Source of the DNA: Cherax quadricarinatus | Lineage: Eukaryota; Arthropoda; Malacostraca; Decapoda; Parastacidae | NCBI RefSeq assembly: GCF_038502225.1 | Contig: NC_091293.1 | Location: forward strand, 17,282,786-17,346,785 | DNA: 64,000 nucleotides | Reading direction: 5' to 3' | Shown: one piece after another, positions 48,026-59,014 of the stretch | How the letters are laid out: every line of letters begins with the position of its first letter | Numbering within the stretch: position 1 is the stretch's first letter | Position numbers and translations under genes: made by a program | The notes under the pieces: model-generated | The model's database searches: none | What the model was told of the DNA's origin: nothing | The model's input: only the letters and a program-made list of their open reading frames with translations

Positions 48026-48911
48026 ACATACAATATATGTACTACACATATCATGTTAGTAAAGTAAAAAGACCTTAACCAAAGCTACCATAACTACAAA
48101 ACAAGATAAAACTCTAACATACCCGCTATGACAGGGTACAGAGTATTGGTTAAGTTATGTTACATTATATCCTAACCAATAGGAATTCGAAGGAACGTAT
48201 GATTCCTTATGCACAATAGAGAAACAGTATTTTACTATTATTAATATGTTAACCCTCTAATACAATAATTCTGCTACAGAAAACAGAACAAAATACATGT
48301 AACATACAATAATAAAATAAACTAAAACAAGTTTTTATAACAAACCTCGGTACATTAAAGGGTTTAAACCCAAACCCTATACATAATTAAACCTTCCACA
48401 TATGTACATAAACCGAAAATCTTGTCCACAAGACTTCGTTGGTATAACCCCATAAAAACATGGTATAGACCCAGAACCTATACATACACTTAAATTTTTC
48501 CACATAGAACCTTCATCAGACAATAGAAGTTAAACATAAGACAAGAGAAGTAATAAGGATAAGGCTGCTGTAATTTTCCAGTCCCTAAAGAACTGACACG
48601 TATCTCAGAAATTTTTTTTGTTGAAACCAACTTGCCAATCTAATTACTTATAAACGAGATCCTAAGGGCTCGGTGTCCTGGCTATCAAGGAAATTTTAAA
48701 CCCAGTGAACATAACCATCAGGCTTAGAAATGTAACCCTGGAAACCACACTTATATCTCACTATGACAAACATTCTCGTGAAACATGGCGTACCATCCAT
48801 ACCTAATTTTCATTACCTTCCTCTTACACACTACATAAGCTCCAGAGATAAACAAAAACAACCCCCCCCCCTTTACATCCCCCCATAAGGAGACCACTCA
48901 TTTGTCCATCC
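48026..48911 (-). other. Inverted 3' UTR part of Tx1-like copy 1
   Basis: AT-rich minus-strand sequence downstream of the inverted ORF2 stop. It includes a G-rich tract just after the stop (C10 on the plus strand near 48864), as in copy 2. No gene is present. Confidence 0.65.
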
Positions 48912-51091
48912 TCAGGGACCCCGACAAAGGGAACCCACAGTGAGGTTCCTATAACCTACCGGGAAACTTTTTTCCCAGGACTCCCCATAAACCAGCATAT
49001 TCCTACACTTCGTCCTATAGAATCTAGCCGCCAGCGCTTTTATCCTTATATCACCCCTGTGGCATGCAAAGAGTACGTAACCTTTATTCGGCGCATGGAC
49101 ACACCCTCATTTACAGGTTATCTCCCCCAACCAGCGAACCAGGTTGCTAAGAGTTGATGATGGGGCCCCATCGTTCAACTAGTGACCAGGTTCTAGCCAA
49201 TAAGAAGGTGGGATTGGCAATCGCAGAGGTTATGTGGATACCGCTCTCCTGTCTGCCCTTGTCATTCCCATTCTAGAGCTGGTTGAAGCACGGTCTGCTA
49301 TCTTGTGGCTTCTATTTCTGCCTTGCTTACCGTGGAGTGCACTATATTTATCACTGTACATAGTGTACATATTGCTGTTCTAAATTGGTGAAGGATAATA
49401 TAAGTCTAAACTTTTTCTACTGTGTTTATTTGCTCCCTTTACACCTGGGATAACAGGCCATTTGAATCCTGGGTTGTAATAACCCCTTAATCCCCTCATT
49501 CCTCATGAAATGTCCAGATAGTCTACTATGATATACATTATAGCCCTTCCAACATCCCTAGGCACTCCCCTTACATCTAGTAGTAAAGCCCTTAAAAACG
49601 GAAAACGACCCCCCCCCCCCAACAGTCTGATAACCCCACCCATCCATGATCTCACCCCCTCCAAGGAGGTACAAAAGAAGACCACATGAAACGCCGTTTC
49701 AACATCACCACAAAACTGACAAAAAGCCTCTTCCACAAACCCCATACAACGTAACATCTCCTTGGAAGCCAGAATCCCCATGATAAAACGATACACTAAT
49801 TCTCTTACTCTAGCCGGTATCCTAAGCTTACTAAAATCTTTCCAAATAACCCCCCAATCATATGTTGGATACACGGCTACCCCTTGCATAATTCCCTGAC
49901 CTTTCACTACCCTCACCAACCTTTTCACTTTGATGTTATCCACCTGTTGCACTGTCAATAAAAATCTCAACATATCTTCACAAAACCTCAATTCCTTCCC
50001 ATTCCACCATTTACGTGCCTCCTCCATAACTCTTCCTACTTTAGCACCCCTCACACCCCCTTCCCTTATATACCTTCGCTTGATATATATAGCCATTACT
50101 CTCAGTCCTAAAGGCAACAAACCTAAACCCCCCTCTTCGAACATCCGTCATAACTACCTCCTTACTTAACCATGCTCTCCCAAATCCCCACACAAACTTC
50201 AGCACCCTCCTCTGCATTTCCACAATATCTCGTACCTCTAAGGGAAAAACCTCTGCCACCCCCCATACCTTGCTATAGACAAGCGAATTTACCACCACCA
50301 CCCTCTGATGTAAAGCTAAGTCCCTCGCACTTAAACCTCCTAGTCTACTTAAAACCTTACCCGTGACAGACTCCGAATTTACCCTTCTGCTTGCCTGCAC
50401 TTCCGCCATATACCATATCCCACATACCCTGATTCTGTCAACCACTGTCCATCCTAACCCCATCCCCAAGCCCCCCCCTATCCAATTACCGACCTCTAGT
50501 AACCTTGATTTCACCGTATTAACTCTCATTCCGGTATTCATACCAAACATCTGAATCACTCTACTCACCCTCCTTAACTCCTCCTTACCCCGTAGCAAAA
50601 CAGTGGTATCATCCACATACCCAACGATGCCCCCTTTGCACCCCCCTTCCATCTCCTGTTTGTCCATCACCCTCTCAACAGACTCATAAAAAGGATTCTG
50701 CACACACGCAAAGAGCAGCTGTGACAACGGACAGCCCTGCCTCAAACCTCTCTCCATCGGTACACTTTCACCCAACCTCCCATTGACCTGTACCCTCACC
50801 TCTGCCTCAACATACAGGGTGTTCGCCCACCTCACTACCCCCTCCCGAAACCCCAACCTCTCTAAGCAAACCCCTAAGAAATCTCTGTCCACGCAATCAT
50901 AAGCATTCACCCAATCTAAACCTAGTATTCCCCCTCCCGTACATCTCTCCAGAAAATCCCTAATCAAACCATGTCCATCCCTCATCCTTCTTCCCGGAAT
51001 TCCCAACTGCCCCCTATGTAAAACTAAACCCAACACTTTCCTCATTCTGTTGCCCAAAACCTTAGCAAAAATCTTATAATCCGAGGACATT
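48912..51091 (-). pseudogene. Tx1-like LINE ORF2, RT to C-terminus, inverted and split by a solo LTR
   Basis: Reads from SSDYKIFAKVLGNR (51090) through QLGIPGRRMRDGHGLI, GLDWVNAYDCVD (motif A), GLRQGCPLSQLLFA (motif B) and YVDDTT (motif C). The C-terminal region carries YPTYDWGVIWKDF, VYRFIMGILAS and the Cys/His motif CQFCGDVETAFHVVFFC, then FYRTKCRNMLVYGESW, ending at TGA 48912-48914. There is a frame break near 50100-50144, and a solo LTR at 49058-49481 cuts the C-terminal part. All RT catalytic residues are intact. The YVDD and RQGCPLSQ signatures, with ADYKIFAKVL-type motifs, fit the Tx1/L1 group. Confidence 0.85.
49058..49481 (+). mobile_element. Solo LTR of the Gypsy-type family, ACCCC target duplication
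   Basis: A 424-bp sequence starting TGTGGCATGC and ending GGGTTGTAATA. It is homologous end to end with the two LTRs at 17330-17763 and 20847-21279. ACCCC flanks it on both sides (49053-49057 and 49482-49486). It arose by recombination between the LTRs of a complete insertion. It interrupts the inverted ORF2 of Tx1-like copy 1: coding sequence resumes in the same order on either side. Confidence 0.93.
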
Positions 51092-51460
51092 AAAGGTGGT
51101 TATGGTTTTAGTCATGTATGAAAATTTCAACTTTAGTAATCTTGTGATGTTGTACATTTGTATGTTGTTTTTGTTGTAATAGGACATGTCAGGTATTCAT
51201 TTTATATTGTTAAACTATGTAAAGTTTCATTTTGGTGTGTTGTCGTTGGGTACAATGGCTTGGCGGCAACTATTAATGACTGTTATACATTAGTGAGGTT
51301 TGCCTCAGCGTGTATTGTTCGCTATAACAAGATGTTATAATACTTGTTCCAGCCAGGAATAACCTGGTACTAGTAGCACAAAAGAATGTTTTGTATTCCT
51401 GTACTTTATTATGCATCCTTTGTACTTTTGTAAGGTTTCTAATAAAAATAAAAAAAAATA
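51092..51460 (+). other. Plus-strand 3' UTR end of Tx1-like copy 1
   Basis: AT-rich, with AATAAA at 51441-51446 and an A-rich end. It is the non-inverted remainder of the copy 1 3' UTR. The small open frames here are not credible genes. Confidence 0.6.
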
Positions 51461-51554
51461 ATACCAGGAGTAGAAATTTGAACAAATCAGACACCTAGAA
51501 CTAGTATCGCCCCAGCCCGCCAGAGGGGGGGGGGTGCGCGACGTAACTCGCTAA
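51461..51554. other. Short spacer between two Tx1-like elements
   Basis: About 90 bp that may be the only unique flank in this half of the window. It contains G9 near 51526 and CGCGACG. Confidence 0.4.
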
Positions 51555-51564
51555 TTTTTTTTTT

Positions 51565-52934
51565 ATATATTTTATTTAAAACTATATAAAAAGACAATAG
51601 ACAATAGGAAAAGCCATAAAGATGACAATATATGACAATAACTGAAAAACATTACATTAGACATTGAAGCAATAACAAATAACATAATATAACAAATATG
51701 ACAACTATAACCAACTATAAAATCTGATACCGAAACTTAAAACTGTCCTATACTACATACTTGTGGATAAGTTAACATTAGTAAAAAAAACATACAACCT
51801 ATATTAACCCTTCCTCAAATTAATCATCCTTGCTCTTAACGTACACTAGAATGATAAAATACAAGTATACATTCATCATTTAGTTACAGACGAAATTCCT
51901 TCTGCTCTGAACACGGAAAGAAATATAGGATAATAATTGAACCAATGATGTCAAGAACACATCCGAGTGAACACCCACACCGACCATACAGGTCCATGAG
52001 AACTGCACGGTCCGCGCAGCTGCTCGCCCAGGTGTGCACATGTACATTACACATCGTACCTACAATTAGAATTAGCTCAACATTTATCAATAATGCCATA
52101 CGTAGAAACATTCTACCCAATTGGCATAATAAAGAGCCGTTTGAATCAAGGAACATTTCACAATTATCATAATTTTACCCTAACCTAAGCCTAGTATCCC
52201 ATTTGTATTATAAATGTCTAATCAACACGAAAATTTACCACATACCCCTGACCATATTTGTTGGTGTACATGATACAACCATGTATTACCATAAAGAAAA
52301 AAAGAACAATAAAAAGGAAAACCCACTCTTCATTTCTAAATTTCAGACTTCAATTTACCATTCAGGTTCATACATATAAATAATAAAAAGTATATTATCA
52401 AATTTAACACAATCACTTCCAACGTCATTTATAAGAAATACCTCGACTCAACCACGAATAATTCATTCATTCTTTTCAACTTCAAGGTTTCCTAAAAAAC
52501 TTAACTACATACATAGTATTGCCACCATCTAGACAAATTAAAAAGAAAAAAAATACCCTAATATATCATAACACACTATGACTCTATTGACAACCAATTC
52601 AATTGTGCTTACAAAAATACATTGTAATTAAACTGAAACATAAAAAGCCTTTTTTTTGACATTTACACATTGTATCAAAATCATAAATACGCACAGAAAA
52701 TATGTATTGAATTTCATTGAAAATGTTCATAAGAAAAACCATTAATGATATATACATGAAAGTAAATATATATAAAGTTATAAGTCGACAATTCCAAATA
52801 TAACTGTATTGTACTTGAAACACTCAGAACATATAATGCTAAAATTGCACCCCGGACATACCTCATATAACATTCCATAAAACAAACTCATCATGCTACC
52901 GCCCATTCTAGGAAACCAGCCCATTTCATCCCCC
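51565..52934 (-). other. 3' UTR of Tx1-like copy 3
   Basis: AT-rich minus-strand sequence between the ORF2 stop (TAA, 52935-52937) and the poly(A) end. It is of similar length to the other copies' 3' UTRs (about 1.25 kb). No gene is seen. Confidence 0.65.
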
Positions 52935-54270
52935 TTACCTGCCTGTCAACTCCCTTAAATCCCGTAATGTGAAATTCCTATAACCCTCACTTAAAACCCT
53001 CTCCCATCCCCCCCCCTACACTTTGTCCTATAAAAAGTTGCTGTTAACGCATTAATTCTTTCACACACGTTCGCTCCTCTCATAGCCCAAGACATAAATA
53101 TAATTCGTAATTATATACCCTACCGCATTCTCTACCATTTGATTCACCCCACCTATGTCTAAGCTTAAAACCCTCAACACCTGCAAACCGCCCCCCTCCC
53201 ACTACCCTTATTACCTTACCCAACCAAACCCTTATTAGTTCAATAAATTCGCAAAAATACACCATATGGAAAATAGTGTCCAATCCGCCACAAGCCTTGC
53301 ATATCCCATCCTCCCGTATTTTCTTATGGAATAAAACCATTCCAGACGGTAAGATCCCATGTAAAAATCTATACATAACTTCTCGTACTTTAGGTTTTAA
53401 ACGCAATTTGTTCAAACGCCCCCAAATATTACGCCAATCATACATCGGATAAACCCCTTCTACCACCGCTACCACTGCCTTACCATCCACCCCATCAAGG
53501 TTTCCCAATTTAATATGTGAAGGATCTCTCATGTTTATGATGACCCATAACATTGCCTCACCTATTATGAACTCCCTACCCACCCACCACCGTTGCATAT
53601 CCTGACGTATCTTATGAAGTCCGCCTTCCCTCGCCCCCCTCCCTCCCGCTTATAACTACGTTTCAAATACACACTCAATCCTCCTTTCAACAGCTATAAG
53701 ACCCAGCCCTCCTCGGCCAACCGGGAGTGTGACAACCGCTCTACTTAACTATTTGCTTCCAGTACCCCAAATGAATCTAAAAACGCGCTTTTGTAACCTT
53801 TGTATCTCACTACGAAGTATCGGATATATTACTGCAACATGCCATAGTATACTATATAATAGAACATTCGTTGTAATTACTCTTTGATGCAAAGTTAAGT
53901 GTGCAGCTCGTAAACCACTGATGCGCTTCAGTACACCATCTACAATACGCACTGAATTTATTTGTTGTGCTAACTTGGTATCACTTGCATAAACGATCCC
54001 ACATATCAGTAATTGGTCCACCTTTTTCCACCTTTCAACTACTTCACATTCCTCACGTAACCTATCCCCAAGATCCATATACTTCGTTTTCTCCTTATTA
54101 ATTGACATACCAGAAGCCTTTTCAAAAACATTCACTAACTTTTCCACCCGAGGCAAATCCCTGTTACCACTTACTAAAATCGTTGTGTCATCAACATATC
54201 CAACAATGCCAGCCCCCCACCCCTTTCGTCACCAACCCCATTTGCTGCCAATAAGACCCTAATTCCTCTA
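52935..54270 (-). pseudogene. Tx1-like LINE ORF2, RT palm to C-terminus, frameshifted
   Basis: In coding order: YRGIRVLLAANG, GIVGYVDDTTILVSG (catalytic YVDD), KASGMSINKEKTK, LTLHQRVITTNVLLYS, VFRFIWGTGSK, then after frame breaks RWWVGREF, YPMYDWRNIWGRLN, MYRFLHGILPSGMV and the Cys/His motif CKACGGLDTIFHMVYFC. The end is LRDLRELTGR and TAA at 52935-52937. Frame breaks fall near 53600-53750, 53080 and 54180-54220. Upstream RT and endonuclease parts are found beyond the two insertions, at 61196 and above. Confidence 0.85.
54261..54270. repeat. Target site duplication of Tx1-like copy 2, left copy
   Basis: AATTCCTCTA occurs here and at 60207-60216, on both sides of copy 2. On the minus strand it encodes part of the YRGI residues of the interrupted host element. 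Confidence 0.75.
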
Positions 54271-54356
54271 TAAACATTCGCCGCTTGACCTGAGCAGAGT
54301 GCGGACGTGTGACTACTGCCCTCTGCTGGCCATTGGAGGAGACATATTTTCACAAC

Positions 54357-55616
54357 ATGGCGCAGTCTGTGAGAAGGCGTTTGCACACGGTGTGCATTGA
54401 ATTATTGCGTGGTGCGATAACGCCTCAGTCTGCACAAGTGCTTTTACCGCAAATTATCCGTGACACCTATGGTGTTGCGGATCAAGAACTGTATGGTGTG
54501 GCACTAAATGGTGCCTATCGTATTTTTGTCAAGCTCAGATCAGCTGGAGTGTATGAACGGCTGGTTGACAAGTACCAGGACAGGAGCGTGGACGTTAATT
54601 CAGCGATATGTGTTCGCCTCATCGACGTATCTAAGCATTACACATGGGTGAAAGTCCGAAATGTGCCATTTGAGGCGGACGAGACTGATCTGCGGTATGT
54701 ATTTGAACAGTATGGACCTGTACACCTGGCTATGGCTGGTAAATGGACGGATGGGGCGTATGCCGGCTTGCCGGATGGTACGTTCACGATCAAGATGGCG
54801 TTGAGGCATGCCATCCCGTCTTACGTCATACTGGAAGCATTTAGGACACAGGTAATGGTGTACTACGCTGGGCAGCAGAAGACGTGTAGGTTATGTGGTG
54901 CATATGACCATATGGCGGCCCAGTGTGGGAGATGGCAGCGGAGAAAGGACCTAGGTAGTGAGATGGTGAAAGAGCCAGAACCAGAGGTGGGTCATGCTGA
55001 TGAGTCACCTGTCCATAGAAGTGGCACTTCCTGGAGTGAGGAAGTGGAGCGTGAGCTGCCACTGGTGGGTACCAGCCCATCACTGTCACAGTTGGTGGGA
55101 AGTGAGGCATCTGCCATGGAGAACGGGAAGACTGTGCAGATTGGTGACGTGCGGGTAGAGGAAGGCCTACTGGTGAACGTGCAGGAAAAATCCTTTGAGA
55201 AGCAGGTTGCTGAGGATAACTTGAGTATGGTGAGAAGTACTGTTCAGATTGAAGATGAGCAACTTGGAAGATTGGCGAACATGGCAGATGACTCGCCAGG
55301 AGTGGTGGAAGTGATTGAGGTGACTGCTGAGATTCACAGGGAGGCATCCAGTGAGTTGGAAATGGATGCAGAGTGTGTCAACCGTAAGAGGGCGGCGAAA
55401 TATTCTGACTCTGATGATGTTTTGACCCCGGCACAGAGACCGGGGAAAAAGCCATGGGTTGATGTGGTGCGTGGGAGCACTAAAGGTACGCCTGGTCAGG
55501 TGTTGGATAAGGGGAAGCCACCAGTGGGCAGTGGAGAGAAAAGTGGACGAAGCAGACACACTGAAAGCGTGTCAGTGAAAGGTGGAAAGGGGCAGAGGGT
55601 GAAATCACATAAGTAG
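54357..55616 (+). CDS. Tx1-like LINE ORF1 protein, 419 aa, intact
   Basis: The start chosen is ATG at 54357 (MAQSVRRRLHTVCIEL), matching the MADRMNRR start of copy 1; an upstream in-frame ATG at 54309 lies in the leader. The protein has an N-terminal conserved domain (LLPQIIRDTYGVADQELYG), an RRM-like fold (WVKVRNVPFEADETDLR, EQYGPVHLAM), a CCHC knuckle (CRLCGAYDHMAAQCG, spacing C-2-C-4-H-4-C), a long acidic tail, and a conserved patch SDSDDVLTPAQRPGKKPW near the C-terminus, then a basic end. It would bind the LINE RNA. The stop TAG is at 55614-55616, and ORF2 begins 11 bases later in another frame. Confidence 0.88.
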   Translation: MAQSVRRRLHTVCIELLRGAITPQSAQVLLPQIIRDTYGVADQELYGVALNGAYRIFVKLRSAGVYERLVDKYQDRSVDVNSAICVRLIDVSKHYTWVKVRNVPFEADETDLRYVFEQYGPVHLAMAGKWTDGAYAGLPDGTFTIKMALRHAIPSYVILEAFRTQVMVYYAGQQKTCRLCGAYDHMAAQCGRWQRRKDLGSEMVKEPEPEVGHADESPVHRSGTSWSEEVERELPLVGTSPSLSQLVGSEASAMENGKTVQIGDVRVEEGLLVNVQEKSFEKQVAEDNLSMVRSTVQIEDEQLGRLANMADDSPGVVEVIEVTAEIHREASSELEMDAECVNRKRAAKYSDSDDVLTPAQRPGKKPWVDVVRGSTKGTPGQVLDKGKPPVGSGEKSGRSRHTESVSVKGGKGQRVKSHK

Positions 55617-55627
55617 GTTTCCGGTGC

Positions 55628-58600
55628 ATGACAGTGAATATTAATGGATTGTGTGCGAGTGAGAAGCGTCTGTGGGTAAAGGGATTTTTAAGACGTTATG
55701 CTATAGACATTGTTTTTGTGCAGGAACATAATTTCAAGCTGGGAAAGGAATTGGAGGTGGATGGGTACAGAGTGTTTGTGATGTATTCGGAGCGAATGAA
55801 GGGAGGGGTGGGAATCCTGATCCGAGAGACGAGCCCGTTTGTTGTTCTTAGGAGTGAAGGGGGGGGGGTCGTGTGTTAAGAATAGATGGGTGGTGGAGAG
55901 GTGAGCGGATGGCAGTCATTTGTGTGTATGTGCCGGCTGAGAATGATGTAAGGGTAAAGAATGAATTTGTGAATAACGTATTGGTATATTATTTGCGGTC
56001 ATTACCGTCAGTGACAATAGTTGGTGGCGACTGGAACTGTGTGGTGCGCAGGAAGGATGTGGAACCGAGAGGGGCAGGGTGTTTTTTGGCAGGTTTAGGG
56101 GATCTATTGAGAGGTGTGGGATTGAGGGATATAGTTGATGGAGGGGATTGCGAGATAGAGCACACTTTTCATAGAAAGGGATATGCTGCACGATTAGATA
56201 GGTTGTATGTGACAAGGGGAGTGAGGGTGACGCGGGTGCAGACGGTGAATGTCGTTTATTCAGATCATAGGGCGGTTTATGCTGATTTAAATTGGGACGG
56301 TTTGCCTAAGAGATATTTGGGGTACTGGAAGCTGAATGTACGACTACTGGGTGAGGGGGTGGAGGGAGGGGATTTTGAAAGTTTGTGGGAGGACTTATGG
56401 GGTGGGGGTAAGAGTGCAAGCGATTTATTGGGGTGGTGGGATGGGGTTGCAAAGACGAGGATCAGGCAATACTATGTGCGAAGGGGAAAGAATGAGGCAT
56501 GGATGACATTTGGGCTTCAACAGTATTTAGAGGGGCGGTTGCAGGGTTGTTATCAGAGGGGTGCTGTGACAGGTGTGTATCCAATGGAGGAAATTGAAGC
56601 ATTAAAGTGGCAGATAAGGGATATGCACAATGAGAGATTTGATGAGGCGAGGGTGCAAGGTGGGTTAGAGGAGGCGATTTGGGGTGACAGGCCGTCAGCC
56701 TGTGTGTTACGGGGTCAGCGGAGACGCAGGTTGGCAATGGAAATTGATAAGCTGGTAGTACACGAGGACTTAGGTGGGTATACGAAGGGTCAGGAGTTGA
56801 GAACTACTGAGGGTATGAGTGGTTTTATGGATAGTTGGTTTGGAAAATATTTGAGGAGTGTAGGAGTGAACGGTGAGGATTTAGAGAGATTGGGAGAGAA
56901 TGTATCTTGTGTGCTGAGTGGAAGTGATCGTATGGCATTGGGTGGGGATATTGAAGAGGGGGAGGTATGGAGAGCTTTGGAGAATATGGCGAGAGGTAAA
57001 GCGCCAGGTATAGATGGGTTACCTTGTGAATTCTATGTGAAGAATTGGAGTGTGTTGAAGGATTTTTTAGTGAACCTGATGAATGTGATGAAAAGTGAGG
57101 GGAGGATGGGCGAGTTGCAGCGTACTGCAGTAGTAGTATTGATTCCAAAAGGGGAAGGCCCTACTACAGTGCAGAACTACAGGGCGTTGTCGTTGTTATG
57201 TGCTGATTATAAGATATTCGCAAAAATCTTGGGGAACAGGCTGAAGTGCGTGATAGATAGAGTTGTTGCGAGAGGTCAGTATGGGGTGCCTGGAAGGACG
57301 ATGTATGAGGGACATGGAATAATAAAAGATTTTGTGGAAAGTATGGAGGGGGAGAATGAAAGGGGGGGAGGTGTCTTAGCATTGGATTGGCAGGCTGCGT
57401 ATGATTGCGTAGAACGAAAGGCACTGTGGCATATCTTACGGAGGCAGGGTTTTGGGGAAGAGATGGTACGTTGGATTGAGACTTTGTATAATAGGGTAGG
57501 TGTACGTGTGCAGGTGAATGGGAAATTGGGTGAGTGGGTTTCAATGGGTAGAGGCATAAGGCAGGGTTGTCCTCTGTCTCAACTGTTGTTTGCTTGTATA
57601 CAGGACCCTTTTTATAGGGCTGTGGGGCGATGTTTAGGGGTGGTACGTGGTGTGGAGAATGGTGGGATGGGAATAATAGGGTATGTGGATGATACAACAA
57701 TTCTAATGAGCAGGGAGGAAAGTTTACATGAGGTGGAGGATGTAATTGGTGGTTTTGAAGGTGTTACAGGTTTAAAAGTGAATGTGGAGAAATCGAAATT
57801 ATTGGTCTTAGGGAATTGGGTAGGGAGGGCGCGATGGGAAACAGCTGTGCGTTGGTGTGTGGTGGATAGACTAAAGGTGTGTGGGATAATTTATATGGGG
57901 AATGCCAGGGAGGCACGGATGCTTAATTCTGGGAGGGCAGTGGATAGGTTGGTGGGTAGGTTAAATGTTTTGAGACCCTTGCATTTGACGATACATCAAC
58001 GTGTAATAGTGGTGAATGTGATGTTATATAGTATGGTCTGGCATGTGGCAGCAGTATATCCGTTGGCAGGACCGGACATAACTAGAATGCTAAAAAAGGT
58101 TTTTCGATATATATGGGGTTCTGGGTGTGATTGGTTGGGTAGAAGTGTTGTTATGCTACCGGTCGACAAAGGTGGATTGGGTTTAATAGATATAAGATTA
58201 AGGGTTAAGTGTATATATTTGAAGAGGGGGTTTCTCCGAGTGGACGGTCGTGTGGGGAAGGGTGTGCAAGCATTATATGAGGAGGCACGAAGGTGGTGGG
58301 TAGGATCAGAGATGAGAGAGTGTGAGGATGTGCTGCGAGCTTTATTGTATGTTAGAGATCCGTCTAGGATACGGGTAGGTGTTCTGGAGCGTGCTGTAGG
58401 GGTGAGGGTGATTGCAAATGTTGAGGGCATATACCCAATGTATGCATGGGGAGACATTTGGGTAAGGTTGCGGTTGGTGCGCATCAGACCAAGAGTGAGA
58501 GAGGTAATGTTTCGTTTCCTTCATGGAATATTGCCGTCTGGTGTGGTGCTTCGGGAGAGAGGGTTGATGGTGGAGGACGTATGTAGGGTGTGTGGGGATA

Positions 58601-58959
58601 GGGAGACAGCTTTTCATGTAGTATATTTTTGTAAAAATTTGGAGTGTATACGGGAGTGGATGAGTGGGATTTTGAGGAGGGTGGGTGGGGGAGGGATATC
58701 GGTATTAAGGGCATTGAGTTTAGATGTGGGTGGTGTGGAAGAGTCTGTGCAGCGTGCTTTGGTGTACATCATAACTGATTTTGTTTTCGTATCATGGGCC
58801 ATGAGGGGTAATGGGGATTGGATGGTGCGAAAGAAGGTATTGGCTGCAACAATGTACAAAACAATTAGTCGTAATAGGGGGATATATGGAAGTAGATGGG
58901 AAAGGGTTTTTCCTGAAGGATATCGAAGTATGAATGTCAGAGGTTTGTTGGCGGAGTAA
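55628..58959 (+). pseudogene. Tx1-like LINE ORF2: endonuclease-RT, about 1,110 codons, one frameshift
   Basis: Begins MTVNINGLCASEK. The endonuclease carries NING, FVQEHN, YVPAEND, GGDWNCVV, RLDRLYV and SDHRAV. The RT carries KAPGIDGLPCEFY, NYRALSLLCADYK, LDWQAAYDCVE (motif A), GIRQGCPLSQLLFA (motif B) and YVDD at about 57682 (motif C). The C-terminus has WGDIWVRLRLVR and the Cys/His motif CRVCGDRETAFHVVYFC, ending in NVRGLLAE and TAA at 58957-58959. The only lesion seen is in a G10 run at 55859-55868: the first frame runs into a stop at 55879 and the second is open from 55873. Eleven or eight Gs would restore one frame, so this may be decay or a homopolymer sequencing error. Confidence 0.9.
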
Positions 58960-58961
58960 GG

Positions 58962-59010
<49 letters not shown>

Positions 59011-59014
59011 GGGG
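58962..59014 (+). repeat. A41-G12 homopolymer tract after the ORF2 stop
   Basis: 41 adenines followed by 12 guanines, starting two bases after the stop codon. A G tract after the stop is also present in copy 1, but without the long A run. It is inside the element and is not its poly(A) tail, which is at 60195-60208. Confidence 0.95.

Larger units (their letters stand above)
45617..51460 (+). mobile_element. Tx1-like (L1-group) LINE copy 1 with internal inversion and a solo LTR
   Basis: The 5' part (45617-48025) holds 5' UTR, ORF1 and the ORF2 endonuclease on the plus strand. A middle block (48026-51091) is inverted and holds RT to 3' UTR. The last 369 bp (51092-51460) are plus-strand 3' UTR with AATAAA at 51441-51446 and a poly(A) end. 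Without the solo LTR and its duplicated target, the pieces add up to about 5.42 kb. Relative to copy 2 about 0.52 kb between endonuclease and RT is missing, so the sum matches the 5.94 kb of copy 2. Inverted and non-inverted 3' UTR together (886 + 369 bp) match the 1,247 bp of copy 2. A single element with an internal inversion is therefore favoured over two separate insertions. Confidence 0.75.
51555..54270 (-). mobile_element. Tx1-like LINE copy 3, 3' half (minus strand)
   Basis: Runs from a poly(A) end (T10 on the plus strand at 51555-51564; AATAAA as TTTATT at 51571-51576) through a 3' UTR of about 1.37 kb into ORF2 up to YRGIRVLL at 54270. There it is interrupted by Tx1-like copy 2. The missing upstream residues (QDPF) reappear just right of copy 2, and the rest of the element continues from 61196 to the window end. 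One element split by two insertions explains all three pieces. Confidence 0.8.

Noticed and set aside
48026..51091. An independent minus-strand Tx1 insertion inside copy 1
   Set aside because: Possible, but the summed lengths and the split of the 3' UTR fit one element with an internal inversion much better.
56462..58859. Long minus-strand frames rich in Pro/His/Ser opposite Tx1-like ORF2
   Set aside because: They are antisense shadows of the G-rich ORF2. The sense strand has clear endonuclease and RT motifs.
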